DNA from: Giardia muris
Lineage: Eukaryota > Fornicata > Diplomonadida > Hexamitidae
DNA: 64,000 nucleotides
Direction: 5' to 3'
Assembly (NCBI GenBank): GCA_006247105.1
Contig: CM016928.1
Location: forward strand, 682,001-746,000
This document shows positions 1 through 8,882 of the stretch, in pieces. Numbering within the stretch: position 1 is the first letter of the stretch; each line of letters starts with the position of its first letter. Under the pieces are notes generated by a model. That model ran no database searches and was not told the origin of the DNA. It saw nothing but the letters and a program-made list of their open reading frames with translations. The translations under genes and the position numbers were made by a program.

Positions 1-630
1 GTGGAAATCACTACGGAAGCAGTTCCAACCGAACCCCTAGCCTCGGAGCCATCCAAATCTGCAGACTTCGATCTTACTCGTCTCGATACTCCAGCAGCTA
101 GGCCTCTAACTCCAGACCCCTTCCTCGAGCTAGAACAACCTCGTCTGATGACACCAGCCACGCAACCTGAGGACACTCTCTGGATGATTCCAGACCGGCC
201 GAAGTTCGAGGATGTGGACATCACACGAGCACTTACTCCAACGATGAGTGAGCCTTCACCCGAACCGGAGGAGCCGCCTCCAATTCCCGATGAGGATCTC
301 AATCGCGTCGAGTCCCCTCTTGAGCCTTCATCTCCAGACTCTGATATGATCGTCATGGAAACTTCACCAGAAGGAGGGCAAGTGGAGGAGCTTCAACGGA
401 TTGAGACGCCTTTGCCACCTGAAGAGGACACAGACCCCATAGTTGTTGTAGAACCTGCTCAAGCGCTTGACGAGGACAACGATGGCAGCATTCACAGAGC
501 CGAGACGCCAGAAGATAGCCTAAGTGGGGCCGACGAAATCGAGCGAGTATCCACCCCCTTCTATCGTATTGAGACGATGGAGCCGGACTCTCTCGATGGA
601 ACTCAGTACGATATCCCTATCGACCTCTGA
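1..630 (+). CDS. Acidic proline-directed repeat protein, 5' end outside window
   Basis: The frame is open from the first base to a TGA at 628-630, with no convincing start inside the window (the first codon is GTG), so this is the C-terminal 209 residues of a longer protein. The chain is very rich in Pro, Glu, Asp, Ser and Thr, with no hydrophobic core, so it is probably disordered. A short motif recurs about seven times with a spacing of 20-30 residues: acidic residues, then Arg, two residues, then Thr-Pro or Ser-Pro (examples RLDTP, RALTP, RVESP, RIETP, RAETP, RVSTP). These look like docking or proline-directed phosphorylation sites with Arg at -3. I do not recognise the family. An AGTGAAC polyadenylation signal overlaps the stop codon by one base. 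The convergent LRR gene ends 9 bp away. Confidence 0.75.
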   Translation: MEITTEAVPTEPLASEPSKSADFDLTRLDTPAARPLTPDPFLELEQPRLMTPATQPEDTLWMIPDRPKFEDVDITRALTPTMSEPSPEPEEPPPIPDEDLNRVESPLEPSSPDSDMIVMETSPEGGQVEELQRIETPLPPEEDTDPIVVVEPAQALDEDNDGSIHRAETPEDSLSGADEIERVSTPFYRIETMEPDSLDGTQYDIPIDL

Positions 631-636
631 GTGAAC
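630..636 (+). terminator. AGTGAAC polyadenylation signal
   Basis: A perfect AGTRAAY match (the Giardia poly(A) signal) that starts on the last base of the TGA stop codon of the repeat-protein gene. Confidence 0.7.
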
Positions 637-639
637 GCT

Positions 640-1626
640 CTAGAGCCCCGTGAACGGCGTCTCCCCACCGCCAGGGCGCTCTCCGGGCGCGCGTTGCGGA
701 GGTGCAGCCTGCTCGGCCATGTGCTCAAAAAGCCTCTGTTCTCGCTTTCGCGAGCGTTGGACCAGGTCAGTCGTGTACTGCTCAAGGCGAAGAAAATTGT
801 CATCGATTTCGTCAATGACGTTGATGGCGGCAGCCACCTTATCTTCAAGTTCGGCCGTTGCTCGCTCCGCCCGTTGCTCCTGCTGCAGCTTCTCGTCAGG
901 TGGAACAGGAACAAGAGCTTCCGCTAACTTGGGGGGCGGCTTCTTTGTGGTCCGAGTTGACTGTCGTGAGGAAAGAGGTGCCTTCTGACGTGAAGTAGTA
1001 GGCCCCTTCTTCTCCTGGGATTGCTGTTCGACGACGTTCCCCTCCTTATCCAGCTTCACGGCAAGCGAATCATGTTGTTCCCGTTGAGTTTGAGCAATCT
1101 GACGTTGGACATCGTTCTGTATCGAAATCGGGAGATCATCCCCACTCACGATGGCAAGTTCCTTGAATGCTGGGCAATGGCCATGGATTTCCCGCTTGAA
1201 CTCCTCGGGATCTCCCGGGACCTGGTCTGCAGAAAGACACAAAGTCTCAAGGGTCTTGGGGAGGTGGGAGACTGGAATAGAGCCAAGGGGGTTGAAGGCA
1301 ACGTTCAACTGCTTGAGGTGAGTGAAGGAAAGGCCTGATAAGTCAGGAAAGCGATGAACCGCATTACGAGCCACACTCAACACTTCTAGACTTGGTAGGA
1401 GCTCCAGAATATCCGGAGAGAGCTCTCGGATCTGGTTGAACGATAGATCTGCACACTTCACGCGTGCAAACATATCAAGTCCGTCGAGCGAGGTCAGACC
1501 CTGCCCCTCCAGAGAGACCCGCTCGAGCTCGATAATGAGGGTGGCGACCTCTTCGCTCGTCCCTCCAAACAGCTCCTTGAGGACGCGCAGCGTGATGGGC
1601 TTTTCGTATACGGTATTGATTGACAT
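640..1626 (-). CDS. Leucine-rich repeat protein with C-terminal coiled coil
   Basis: A 328-residue protein. Residues about 35-145 carry SDS22-like leucine-rich repeats of the form LxxLxLxxN: 'LDGLDMFARVKCADLSFNQI', 'LEVLSVARNAV', 'LKQLNVAFNPL'. Residues about 200-250 are basic, Ser/Thr/Pro-rich and probably disordered, and about 250-310 form a charged helix rich in Glu and Arg, probably a coiled coil. LRR plus coiled-coil proteins of this size are common in axonemes and on phosphatase scaffolds, but the exact role cannot be told. The ATG at 1626 was chosen over an upstream start because it follows an AT-rich stretch and leaves a clean 25-bp divergent promoter shared with the next gene. Confidence 0.8.
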   Translation of the reverse strand: MSINTVYEKPITLRVLKELFGGTSEEVATLIIELERVSLEGQGLTSLDGLDMFARVKCADLSFNQIRELSPDILELLPSLEVLSVARNAVHRFPDLSGLSFTHLKQLNVAFNPLGSIPVSHLPKTLETLCLSADQVPGDPEEFKREIHGHCPAFKELAIVSGDDLPISIQNDVQRQIAQTQREQHDSLAVKLDKEGNVVEQQSQEKKGPTTSRQKAPLSSRQSTRTTKKPPPKLAEALVPVPPDEKLQQEQRAERATAELEDKVAAAINVIDEIDDNFLRLEQYTTDLVQRSRKREQRLFEHMAEQAAPPQRAPGERPGGGETPFTGL

Positions 1627-1651
1627 TGAACTAGATTTTCGGTGCCCAAAT
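1627..1651. promoter_or_regulatory. 25-bp divergent promoter
   Basis: This is all the DNA between the minus-strand ATG at 1626 and the plus-strand ATG at 1652. It holds the AT-rich core GAACTAGATTTTC and a CCAAAT just before the right-hand ATG, as expected of short Giardia initiators. Confidence 0.5.
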
Positions 1652-2941
1652 ATGCGGGCGGGCGACCTCGACCGAAGCGTACATGACATGGAGCTCTCAG
1701 ACCTCTACGGTGGTGTCGAGAGCCCCCCGCGGATGATGGGCGGGCAGCGGACGACGCGTCAGCCAGACCCTCCTTCTAAGCCTCATGATCCAGGAGCATT
1801 GCGTGAAGGACTACTCGGTCGAATCACGACTTTAGAAAGTGAGTTCTCCGTTCTTGCGGGGTATCCCTCCTTATTGATCGCTCCAGCTCCTACTGGTGAT
1901 GACTCTGTCGAGCACCCACCTCTTATTGACTTCTTACCAATTATCGCTACATTTCAGATGCAACGAGATGAGATTTCAGCGCTTCGGCGAGGGCTCAAAG
2001 ACCTGATGCAACAAGCGACCGGGCATGGAGCGCAACTCACTAAGCTCCATGGGCGGATATCTGTGAGACCAAAGGTCCCAGAACTCCCCACCGACCACCA
2101 AGAGACCCTTCTTCAGGCGCTCGGTCACCTCCGAAAGCTTTCCTTCCCTCCAAGTCCATATGAACCACTTCCAGGACTTCCTTCCATCCACTCAGTATAT
2201 GCTGGATGTGTCATCCTAAAGCATAGTCTCGCCCTGCGCCGAAGTACTGACACGCCCAGCGACCTCTATGTTCTAGTTATCAGGGCGTCGCTCGACGCCC
2301 TTCGGGACATGGGGAGTGCTCAGCTCCCCGTCCCTACTGTACTTTACGTGCCACCCGAACCGCTTGGACTCCTGCATTTGGGCGTCCTACGCGCGGTCCA
2401 GGAGCGGTATAATGGAACCATTTTCAGCCCGGACCTTCCACATAGTCAACTTCTTCCGCAGGGACGTCTGCGGATGTTGGTCTCCCGAACTCGGGGACCC
2501 TTCGATCTCACAACCCTCGGGATTCGCTTCGCCGCACTCACAAGCCTTGGGCTACGGGCACTCACCCGAGACCTCAATGATTTGTACTTGCATGTCTTCC
2601 TTGCACTCTCGCAATTCGGCCCTGCACTCTCTCAGGCGACGGTCCTCGTTTCCTTGACCCGGCCGGGATCAAAAGCCAAGGCACCCCTCAATCAGAGCCT
2701 TTATGAGCCAGAACTCAAGCAAACAATGGTTGAGGCCGAGGATCTCCTCTATACCAAAAGACCGGCTGCCTCTCCCTTCGTAGAGCAGTTAATTTATCTT
2801 CAGGTTGGCCTCCCACACTTAGTGTATGGGATCTGTTTGCAAGTCGATGTCATCCGGAAGGTCCACACATTCCACCGCATAGACACGTGGGAAGAGCTTT
2901 CCGCGGGCCGAGTCGCGGATCTCTGTGCGGGAGAGCCATGA
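1652..2941 (+). CDS. Hypothetical protein (429 aa)
   Basis: A 429-residue protein that I do not recognise. The first 60 residues are polar and Arg/Pro-rich. From about residue 60 it is a mixed helical protein with Leu-rich segments, without signal peptide, transmembrane span or Cys cluster. The start at 1652 follows CCCAAAT and faces the divergent LRR gene; a second in-frame ATG at 1688 is possible. It ends with TGA 11 bp before the end of the convergent CBF-family gene. Sustained open frame and codon use like its neighbours support it being real. Confidence 0.7.
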   Translation: MRAGDLDRSVHDMELSDLYGGVESPPRMMGGQRTTRQPDPPSKPHDPGALREGLLGRITTLESEFSVLAGYPSLLIAPAPTGDDSVEHPPLIDFLPIIATFQMQRDEISALRRGLKDLMQQATGHGAQLTKLHGRISVRPKVPELPTDHQETLLQALGHLRKLSFPPSPYEPLPGLPSIHSVYAGCVILKHSLALRRSTDTPSDLYVLVIRASLDALRDMGSAQLPVPTVLYVPPEPLGLLHLGVLRAVQERYNGTIFSPDLPHSQLLPQGRLRMLVSRTRGPFDLTTLGIRFAALTSLGLRALTRDLNDLYLHVFLALSQFGPALSQATVLVSLTRPGSKAKAPLNQSLYEPELKQTMVEAEDLLYTKRPAASPFVEQLIYLQVGLPHLVYGICLQVDVIRKVHTFHRIDTWEELSAGRVADLCAGEP

Positions 2942-2952
2942 TAGTCTCTTCT

Positions 2953-5487
2953 TCACTCGTCATCTCCGGAATGAGGTAGGATACGCTGTGGTAGTATGGA
3001 TGCTTTCCATAGCCAAGCGTCCATAACGATGGCGTCGGCCACAATGTCCCAATCGACCTTTGTTTTCTGCGCAAGGCCTGGAAGAAGGACCAAACCCGAG
3101 GCACGAGCCTGAGCGACAGCCATAATCTCTTGCCGGGCGCGTTGTGTCCCCCATGCGTTCCGTAGTGCGTGGTGCATGTCCTCGGCGTAATTGGCGACCT
3201 CTTCTGCATTTTCAACGAGCCGCTTTCGGATAGGAACAACCAGGCCCTCGGAGTTATAAAGAGTCGTCCCATTGGCGGAAGCGTGCTCCTCCAGCTTTGA
3301 GTGGACGAAGGAGTGCTCATCCATCTTGAGGATCGTGTCGATCTCCTGCTCATATCGCTGGCTGATAGAACCCGGATCAAAGAGGCGACTTTCCAGTAGC
3401 TCCCCAATGATTCTACGGATGAGCTCAAGACTATGGTTCTGGAGCGCAGCAAGCTCTCGCAGGTCGAAGCAGTGTGATCGGGCAGCTGGTAGACAGCCCG
3501 CTAGCGTTTCCCAGTCAACACACCCGACTTGCTCTCCGAAGGGAGGGGCGCCCGAGTCGCCCTCGCGCTTCTTCGAGTCGATAAGCCACAGAAGCCCCAC
3601 ATTTCGAGGGTCACGGAGGGTCCGACAGATGATCAATACGAGCGACAGAGTTGCATGGGTCGAGGCTGCCATTGCTAGGTGTGCCAGCCGTTTTAGAAGA
3701 CAGGCCAGGACGGCAGATTGAATGAAAGAGCCGCGAAGCGCTCGATCGACGAGGCGTAAGAGCCTCTGGCGACAACCCGGGGTTGCTATGGCCTGTGGGG
3801 TAAGCGTCTCGTAGAGAGCCGAGAAGAAGCTCTTCATCGTCAGTCCTGTCGTCGAAAGGAGGGTGTAGAGGCCATCGAGCGTTAACACCCGATAGGTGAT
3901 GCGAAAGCGAACAAGATGGTGCGTTGGAGGGAGCGGTTCGCCCGTTAGCTTTGTGACATACGTGCAAATATCAAAGAAGCTGTGAAGCGTGTTCGAGAGT
4001 GCCACGCCATGGGTAGGGGGCGTGATCGCGGCGACCCGATTCGTACACCGGAGAGCCCTAATCATCCGTATATGCAAGGGGGCGAAGAGAGGAGAGTCTC
4101 GGAGTGCTACCGAGAGGCGGAGGAAGTACGCACCAGCTTGGGTAAATGTCGCACCGGCGAGTACACGGATCGTGTCCCGAGACGTATATGGCATCACATG
4201 CTCGTCGATGGCACTACTGATGCCTTGTATGGCGTAGCGAGCCGCCTCACGCTCCATCGCCCGGAGATCAGCGATGCGACTTCTCCTGACCTTTTGAGTC
4301 GAGCTTTCCTTCTCATCGACAAGGATCTTCTGAGCTGCATCGATCCGCTGCAGCAATGCATGATAGGGCTGTAAAGGGCCGCTACCGACGCGCTTGACCT
4401 CTGGTTCGCCTGCTATGCCCTTATCGACGAACAGAGTCATATAGCTCTGCATGAGGGACGCGCCCGAGCGCGTTCCCTTGGGTATCGGGTCTTCCTTTCG
4501 CTCCTTCCAGGTCTCAACGTCGATGACAAGTGGCGAATACAAAGCTCGAATGTAGGCCAGTTCGTCAAGAAGTAGGAGTCGATTGATGCGGCAGAGCTGC
4601 TCATTAACCGGCAAGGCCTCCTGGCCCCGGACACGCCTGAGCACGCGAGGAAGATAGTCAATATAGAAGCAAGACTCTTCTCCTGGTAACTCTGGTAACT
4701 CTTCCGCTGCTGCCACAAGAAGGTCTAAGAGCTGCACAAAGAGGTCAAGGTTGAGGCTGGGCTGGGGTATCTTTATACCCTCGGCCGATTCCGACGATAA
4801 TGAGACCTGAGCCAAGTGATGTAACCCAAGAAGTCCAAAGTAACACATGTCGTGATGAGAGAAGACCTCCCGCAGGACATCTCGGAGCGGTGCGGAGAGC
4901 TCCTCAGTCTCGAGAGCATTACTAAGCGTTTGAGCTCCTCGTGGAACAAGAAGCCGATAAAGGAAGAGGATGAAGCTTTGAATTGGGAAGAGCCCGAGAG
5001 GGCCGTCTGACTCCGGATCCTGCACTACGCCACGATCCTTGTAGAATTCAAGGGTCGACTCGGCCCGGAGAAGCTCCAAATAGTTCAGAATACACGCCCT
5101 TGCTAACCTGCGCGAGTCTGTCGTACGTGCCTGCTGTATCATTGTGTGCTGGAGACGGACATGACAACGAAGTAGGAGAGTTTCATACGATGTCAATTGA
5201 AGAGCCTCAGCAACGGCCTTAAGGTCCTTGTCGTTACCTGTGCGTATAAGGTCGAGCGCCTCAAAGGCGGCCGGATAGACATCGTACAGTTGAAGGAGAA
5301 CTTCCGTGGCCCGAGTGACGGCGGCGGTGGCGACTATGGGGACGGATACGGCTGCCAGGTGCTCGCAGAGCCCTAACAGCAGTTCTCCGTAGTCCTCGCT
5401 CTCAATTGCAAGGTTGGCCGCCTCCCCGATGGCGCGGATGCACGCATTCGGGTCATTTAGATCCAGTCTGGGAGGATTTGCTGACAT
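2953..5487 (-). CDS. Probable CBF/Mak21-type nucleolar complex protein (Noc3/Noc1/Noc4-like)
   Basis: An 844-residue all-helical protein. The best clue lies at residues about 530-700. A helical pair (starting VLTLDGLYTLLSTT) is followed by an Arg/Leu-rich helix ('RQRLLRLVDRALRGSF'), then 'ACLLKRLAHLAMAAS', then a segment ending 'LRELAALQNHSLELIRRII'. This order matches the CBF/Mak21 domain of Noc1, Noc3 and Noc4, whose signature includes a KRLARLAL-like helix and a later LQ-H-(x)P-V region. Noc proteins act in nucleolar assembly and export of pre-ribosomal subunits. The N-terminal 500 residues show no match I can name. The ATG at 5487 sits 10 bp from the divergent PP2A gene start, after GAAAAAA on the opposite side. 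Which Noc paralogue it is remains open. Confidence 0.55.
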   Translation of the reverse strand: MSANPPRLDLNDPNACIRAIGEAANLAIESEDYGELLLGLCEHLAAVSVPIVATAAVTRATEVLLQLYDVYPAAFEALDLIRTGNDKDLKAVAEALQLTSYETLLLRCHVRLQHTMIQQARTTDSRRLARACILNYLELLRAESTLEFYKDRGVVQDPESDGPLGLFPIQSFILFLYRLLVPRGAQTLSNALETEELSAPLRDVLREVFSHHDMCYFGLLGLHHLAQVSLSSESAEGIKIPQPSLNLDLFVQLLDLLVAAAEELPELPGEESCFYIDYLPRVLRRVRGQEALPVNEQLCRINRLLLLDELAYIRALYSPLVIDVETWKERKEDPIPKGTRSGASLMQSYMTLFVDKGIAGEPEVKRVGSGPLQPYHALLQRIDAAQKILVDEKESSTQKVRRSRIADLRAMEREAARYAIQGISSAIDEHVMPYTSRDTIRVLAGATFTQAGAYFLRLSVALRDSPLFAPLHIRMIRALRCTNRVAAITPPTHGVALSNTLHSFFDICTYVTKLTGEPLPPTHHLVRFRITYRVLTLDGLYTLLSTTGLTMKSFFSALYETLTPQAIATPGCRQRLLRLVDRALRGSFIQSAVLACLLKRLAHLAMAASTHATLSLVLIICRTLRDPRNVGLLWLIDSKKREGDSGAPPFGEQVGCVDWETLAGCLPAARSHCFDLRELAALQNHSLELIRRIIGELLESRLFDPGSISQRYEQEIDTILKMDEHSFVHSKLEEHASANGTTLYNSEGLVVPIRKRLVENAEEVANYAEDMHHALRNAWGTQRARQEIMAVAQARASGLVLLPGLAQKTKVDWDIVADAIVMDAWLWKASILPQRILPHSGDDE

Positions 5488-5497
5488 CACGGAAAAA
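5488..5497. promoter_or_regulatory. 10-bp bidirectional promoter
   Basis: CACGGAAAAA is the entire sequence between the minus-strand ATG of the CBF-type gene (5487) and the plus-strand ATG of the PP2A B56 gene (5498). Its poly(A)/poly(T) run is the kind of AT-rich initiator used in Giardia. Transcription start sites may lie inside the opposite reading frame. Confidence 0.55.
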
Positions 5498-7801
5498 ATG
5501 GCACAGCGAACACCATCCTCATCTAGTCTCTCCTCACTCTTCAACGGGAACGGTATGATACCGCGGAGCATTGACGAGCTACCGAAGAAGATCTCGCTCC
5601 TCTCGCTGCTCCCCGCCTTCAAGGACGTCCTCCCCGAGTACCATCCGCTCCTCTTCGTCTGCAAGCTCCGTCAGTGCTGCCGGCATGTCCGGCCGGACGA
5701 GGTCGAGCTGCGGAAGCAGAAGCACACGGCGCTCTACTTTTGCTTGGAGTATATCAACAGCCTTCAAAACGTCTTCCCAGAGGTCTCGATACCCGACTTC
5801 TTCGCATGTGTCTCGTTCAACCTCTTCCGTACGACCCCGAAGCCACCATGCGACGAGTATACGTGGGACTCGGATCTTGACACGCGGATTGACCCGTCCT
5901 GGAACCATCTCCAGTTCGTCTACGAGCTCCTCCTTAGATTTGTCTTTGCGATCAACGCCCCGGAAGTCACCCCGGAGTATCAGCAGGTGGCACGGAAGTA
6001 CATCGATTCCGCCTTTGTCATCCGACTTCTCCAGCTCTTCAGCTGCATTGACCCACGGGAGCGTGATTATGTCAAAACGATCATCCACCGCATCTATGCC
6101 AACTTCATGAACCTCCGCTTCTTCATCCGGAACGTGCTCAAGTCGGAGGTCACATACTTCATGGTTTCTCATCAACAGCACAATGGGGTCAACGAGATCC
6201 TTGAGATCCTTGGGTCCGTCATCAATGGCTTCGCCACACCCCTGAAGCCCGAACACATATCCTTTCTCGTGCAGGTCCTTATCCCCTTACATCGAGTTAT
6301 GAACCTAAGCCCCTTCTTCGGGAACCTGAATTACTGTGCGACAAGGTTTGTTACGAAGGATCCGTCGTTATCTGCGGGAGTCGTGATGGGGATTCTGAAC
6401 TACTGGCCACGGCTCTCAAATGTCAAGGAGGCTTCCTTTGTCTCAGGCCTTCGTGAGCTACTAATCATCATTGAGCCCGTGAACTTGATGACATCCGACA
6501 TCTCGATCCGCGCGAAGCTTCGTGCTCTGGCGGCTACCACCGCCAATGGCAATCCTCAGGATACAACTGCCGTTCGGACGTACGCCCCCGCCCTACCGAC
6601 CTTCCCGGTACCGAAGATGGACATCACCCTCTTCGGGCTCCCTCCTAGCTTCCTCAACGACCTGAAGACCCTGGACGTGTACAAGGCGATCTTCTACTAT
6701 GTCTCTCAGTGCATCTGCTCCTCCCACTACAGTGTGGCCGAATCCGCGATCGCCCTTCTGACGGTCGAGCCGAAGATCAACGACCACTTGCACATCGCTG
6801 ACGAGATGTTTTGGAAGCTGATCTCCCAGCACGGCATCAAAGTGACCCCAACCAACTGTCTTTACCTCTACGACTACCACTTCCCTTATACGCTGTGTAA
6901 GGCCCTCCACTTCAATCGCCTCAACCATTGGAATAACGAGATCCGCAAGTACTCCGCCCTCACCCTTCAGACCCTACTGGCCGAGTACTCGATCCACATC
7001 GAGGCACTCGAGGACATGTACTTCCGAGAGCTTATCGCCTACGAGCGGCTCCGCGCCGACCGCCAGGCCAAGTGGGACCGAATCGCCTGTCTCTGCGATA
7101 AGAACCTCGGCGGAGACGGTACTCTTTCCGACGAATACAGACGCCGAGCGTTCTTCATAGACCAACGAGATGGCATCGGGGAGAACGTCGATGAGGACGT
7201 GGAGACGCTCTCCTTCAACGAATTCAGCTTCCGCCCCGACGCAAACGCCGTGGCAGACGTCGACGCCAACGTCGAGTTCGACCACCCAATCAAGGAGATG
7301 TCCCTTAACCCGAATCTTGTTGCCTTCGACCCCCATCGCACGTCCTTTGTCCCTGGGTACAAGCAGGAGGTCGTTGAAAAGGGCCGCGTGGCCTTGGCTC
7401 TTGTCCCCGCCGACCCCGTGAATCGGTTGATGTCTTGTGGGCTCAAGTCGTATGGCTTGACAGCAACTCGCGTTCGCCGTCTAGTTACCGCGGTTGACAA
7501 CGAGATTTCCCGACTCGGAAGTGACGAGTTCTCCATCAAGGACTTCGCCGTTAGACAGGGATTCGTCACGACGGGAGAGACAAGTCGTCAAGCGAACGGG
7601 CAACCCGCAGATGGAGCCGGTCAGCGGCGTGCGCCATCGGCTCGGGGAAAGGGTGGAGAGACACATGGGGTCAATTCTAAGCTTCGTCGGCGCTCCGTCA
7701 TTCCAATGTCGATGGAAGTCAAGGTCGCAAGGCAAGAGCTCAATGAGTACGTCTCTCCCGGTGATCGCGTCGGCAAGGAAACACCTTCCGAGGGGAACTG
7801 A
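5498..7801 (+). CDS. PP2A B56-type (B') regulatory subunit
   Basis: A 767-residue protein. Residues about 25-520 are a B56 HEAT-like repeat domain: 'LLPAFKDVLPEYHPLLFVCK', 'TWDSDLDTRIDPSWNHLQFV', 'ILNYWP' and a closing 'HFNRLNHWNNEIR' helix followed by a Tyr/Arg-rich tail are family hallmarks. It should bind the PP2A catalytic and scaffold subunits and choose substrates, for example in mitosis and signalling. Compared with the usual 450-600 residues it has an insert around residues 350-395 (Ala/Thr/Pro-rich) and a long polar C-terminal extension after about residue 540. The start at 5498 follows GGAAAAA. The gene ends 5 bp from the convergent 192-aa gene. Confidence 0.93.
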   Translation: MAQRTPSSSSLSSLFNGNGMIPRSIDELPKKISLLSLLPAFKDVLPEYHPLLFVCKLRQCCRHVRPDEVELRKQKHTALYFCLEYINSLQNVFPEVSIPDFFACVSFNLFRTTPKPPCDEYTWDSDLDTRIDPSWNHLQFVYELLLRFVFAINAPEVTPEYQQVARKYIDSAFVIRLLQLFSCIDPRERDYVKTIIHRIYANFMNLRFFIRNVLKSEVTYFMVSHQQHNGVNEILEILGSVINGFATPLKPEHISFLVQVLIPLHRVMNLSPFFGNLNYCATRFVTKDPSLSAGVVMGILNYWPRLSNVKEASFVSGLRELLIIIEPVNLMTSDISIRAKLRALAATTANGNPQDTTAVRTYAPALPTFPVPKMDITLFGLPPSFLNDLKTLDVYKAIFYYVSQCICSSHYSVAESAIALLTVEPKINDHLHIADEMFWKLISQHGIKVTPTNCLYLYDYHFPYTLCKALHFNRLNHWNNEIRKYSALTLQTLLAEYSIHIEALEDMYFRELIAYERLRADRQAKWDRIACLCDKNLGGDGTLSDEYRRRAFFIDQRDGIGENVDEDVETLSFNEFSFRPDANAVADVDANVEFDHPIKEMSLNPNLVAFDPHRTSFVPGYKQEVVEKGRVALALVPADPVNRLMSCGLKSYGLTATRVRRLVTAVDNEISRLGSDEFSIKDFAVRQGFVTTGETSRQANGQPADGAGQRRAPSARGKGGETHGVNSKLRRRSVIPMSMEVKVARQELNEYVSPGDRVGKETPSEGN

Positions 7802-7806
7802 ACACT

Positions 7807-8385
7807 CTAGAGTGGGTAAAGAGTTAGGATTAGGTCGCGAAGTTTTCCTTCTGGAAGGAGGGGGAGACGTGGGCGCTGACGCTCAAGCGCTTGTGCTCGC
7901 TCCCGATGTCCCGTGAGAATCAAAGGGATGAAAACAAAGTCGGCCCAGATATCATCATTTGGGTTCTCCAAGGAGAGGTAGGTGTGGAGTAATTCCGCTT
8001 GCCCCTTGCTTTCGAATCCGTCCTCCCCGGCGTTTCTGGAGGTGGCGTTATCAAGGAAGGAGTACATAACGAGGATGATGTACTGCCGTAGACATTCAGA
8101 TGGTCCCATCGGAGGCTTTCTACATTCTGTCTGTAAAAGCCTTTGATATGTGTTTTCTAAGAGGTTCTGAAGAAGCTCAAGGAAAGAAGCACCGATGATA
8201 ATCACCATGGCGCTCAGGAGAGAAAGAAGCTCCCCAATCCGTGAATATCCAGTATCGTCAAGAGTCGTGAGCTGTAAGAGGCTGGCTAATGCTTGTGGAT
8301 CGTCTAGCATCGGATACAACTCATGCAGGACCGCTTCTGCCTCTCCACGCTCAACCATCTCTGTCAGATCAACCATACGCCCCAT
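7807..8385 (-). CDS. Small helical hypothetical protein
   Basis: A 192-residue, Leu-rich, mainly helical protein that I do not recognise. A hydrophobic stretch (LLSLLSAMVIIIGASFLELL, about residues 53-72) could be a membrane helix but fits an amphipathic repeat-type fold as well. Cys residues are few and there is no signal peptide. The start follows GCAAAATCGGT. It is convergent with the PP2A B56 gene, stop codons 5 bp apart. Confidence 0.65.
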   Translation of the reverse strand: MGRMVDLTEMVERGEAEAVLHELYPMLDDPQALASLLQLTTLDDTGYSRIGELLSLLSAMVIIIGASFLELLQNLLENTYQRLLQTECRKPPMGPSECLRQYIILVMYSFLDNATSRNAGEDGFESKGQAELLHTYLSLENPNDDIWADFVFIPLILTGHRERAQALERQRPRLPLLPEGKLRDLILTLYPL

Positions 8386-8451
8386 ACCGATGATTTTGCT
8401 CTCGTATCATACTCATATCACGTCATTATCTTGATTTAGGCGGAACTGAAG

Positions 8452-8478
8452 AAGAGGTAGCCATAGGAACTACCTCTT
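8452..8478. repeat. Perfect 9-bp inverted repeat
   Basis: AAGAGGTAG and CTACCTCTT (8452-8460, 8470-8478) flank a 9-base loop and can form a stable hairpin. It lies between the 192-aa gene start and the copine fragment, 20 bp before the fragment's first ATG. Function unknown. Confidence 0.5.
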
Positions 8479-8497
8479 ATCACATTTTCATGCCCCA

Positions 8498-8854
8498 ATG
8501 ATTTACCAAGCCATCGAGATCTGCAAGACTGATCCGCGTCAACTTTACATCCTGGTCCTTCTTACCGATGGTGACGTCTCAGACATGCAGAGAGACACTA
8601 ATGCCCTGATTGCGGCGTCTCAGTACCCACTCGCGATCTCAGCCATCGGAATTGGAGATGGACCCTTCGATAAGATGAAGTTCTTCGACGACAAGGTCAA
8701 GGGCCGCAAGTTCGACAACTTCCAGTTCGTGAACATGACGGAGGTCGAGAAGAAGGCCGCAAAGAAGGAGAATCCCGAGCTTATCCTAGCGACGAGTCTT
8801 ATCCAGGAAGTCCCGAGTCAATATTCATTCTGCAAGAGACTTGGCTACCTATAG
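8498..8854 (+). pseudogene. C-terminal fragment of a copine (vWA domain)
   Basis: 118 residues that match only the end of the copine von Willebrand A-like domain: 'LYILVLLTDGDVSDM', then 'AISAIGIGDGPFDKM', a basic insert, and a closing 'IQEVPSQYSFCKRLGYL' like the 'EIP.Q...Y.....' tail of copines. Full copines are about 540 residues with two C2 domains and a complete vWA including the MIDAS motif (DxSxS); the C2 domains and MIDAS are missing here. The frame upstream reaches a stop at 8447, so the fragment cannot be extended. A canonical AGTAAAT signal follows the stop, so the 3' end is intact. It is either a truncated pseudogene or a short transcribed remnant. Confidence 0.7.
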
Positions 8855-8855
8855 C

Positions 8856-8862
8856 AGTAAAT
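8856..8862 (+). terminator. AGTAAAT polyadenylation signal
   Basis: A perfect AGTRAAY match, 1 base after the TAG of the copine fragment. Confidence 0.65.
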
Positions 8863-8882
8863 GCATAAGTTCACATGCAGAA

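Noticed and set aside
5579..6256. 225-codon minus-strand open frame
   Set aside because: It is a shadow opposite the PP2A B56 gene, whose frame carries clear family motifs.
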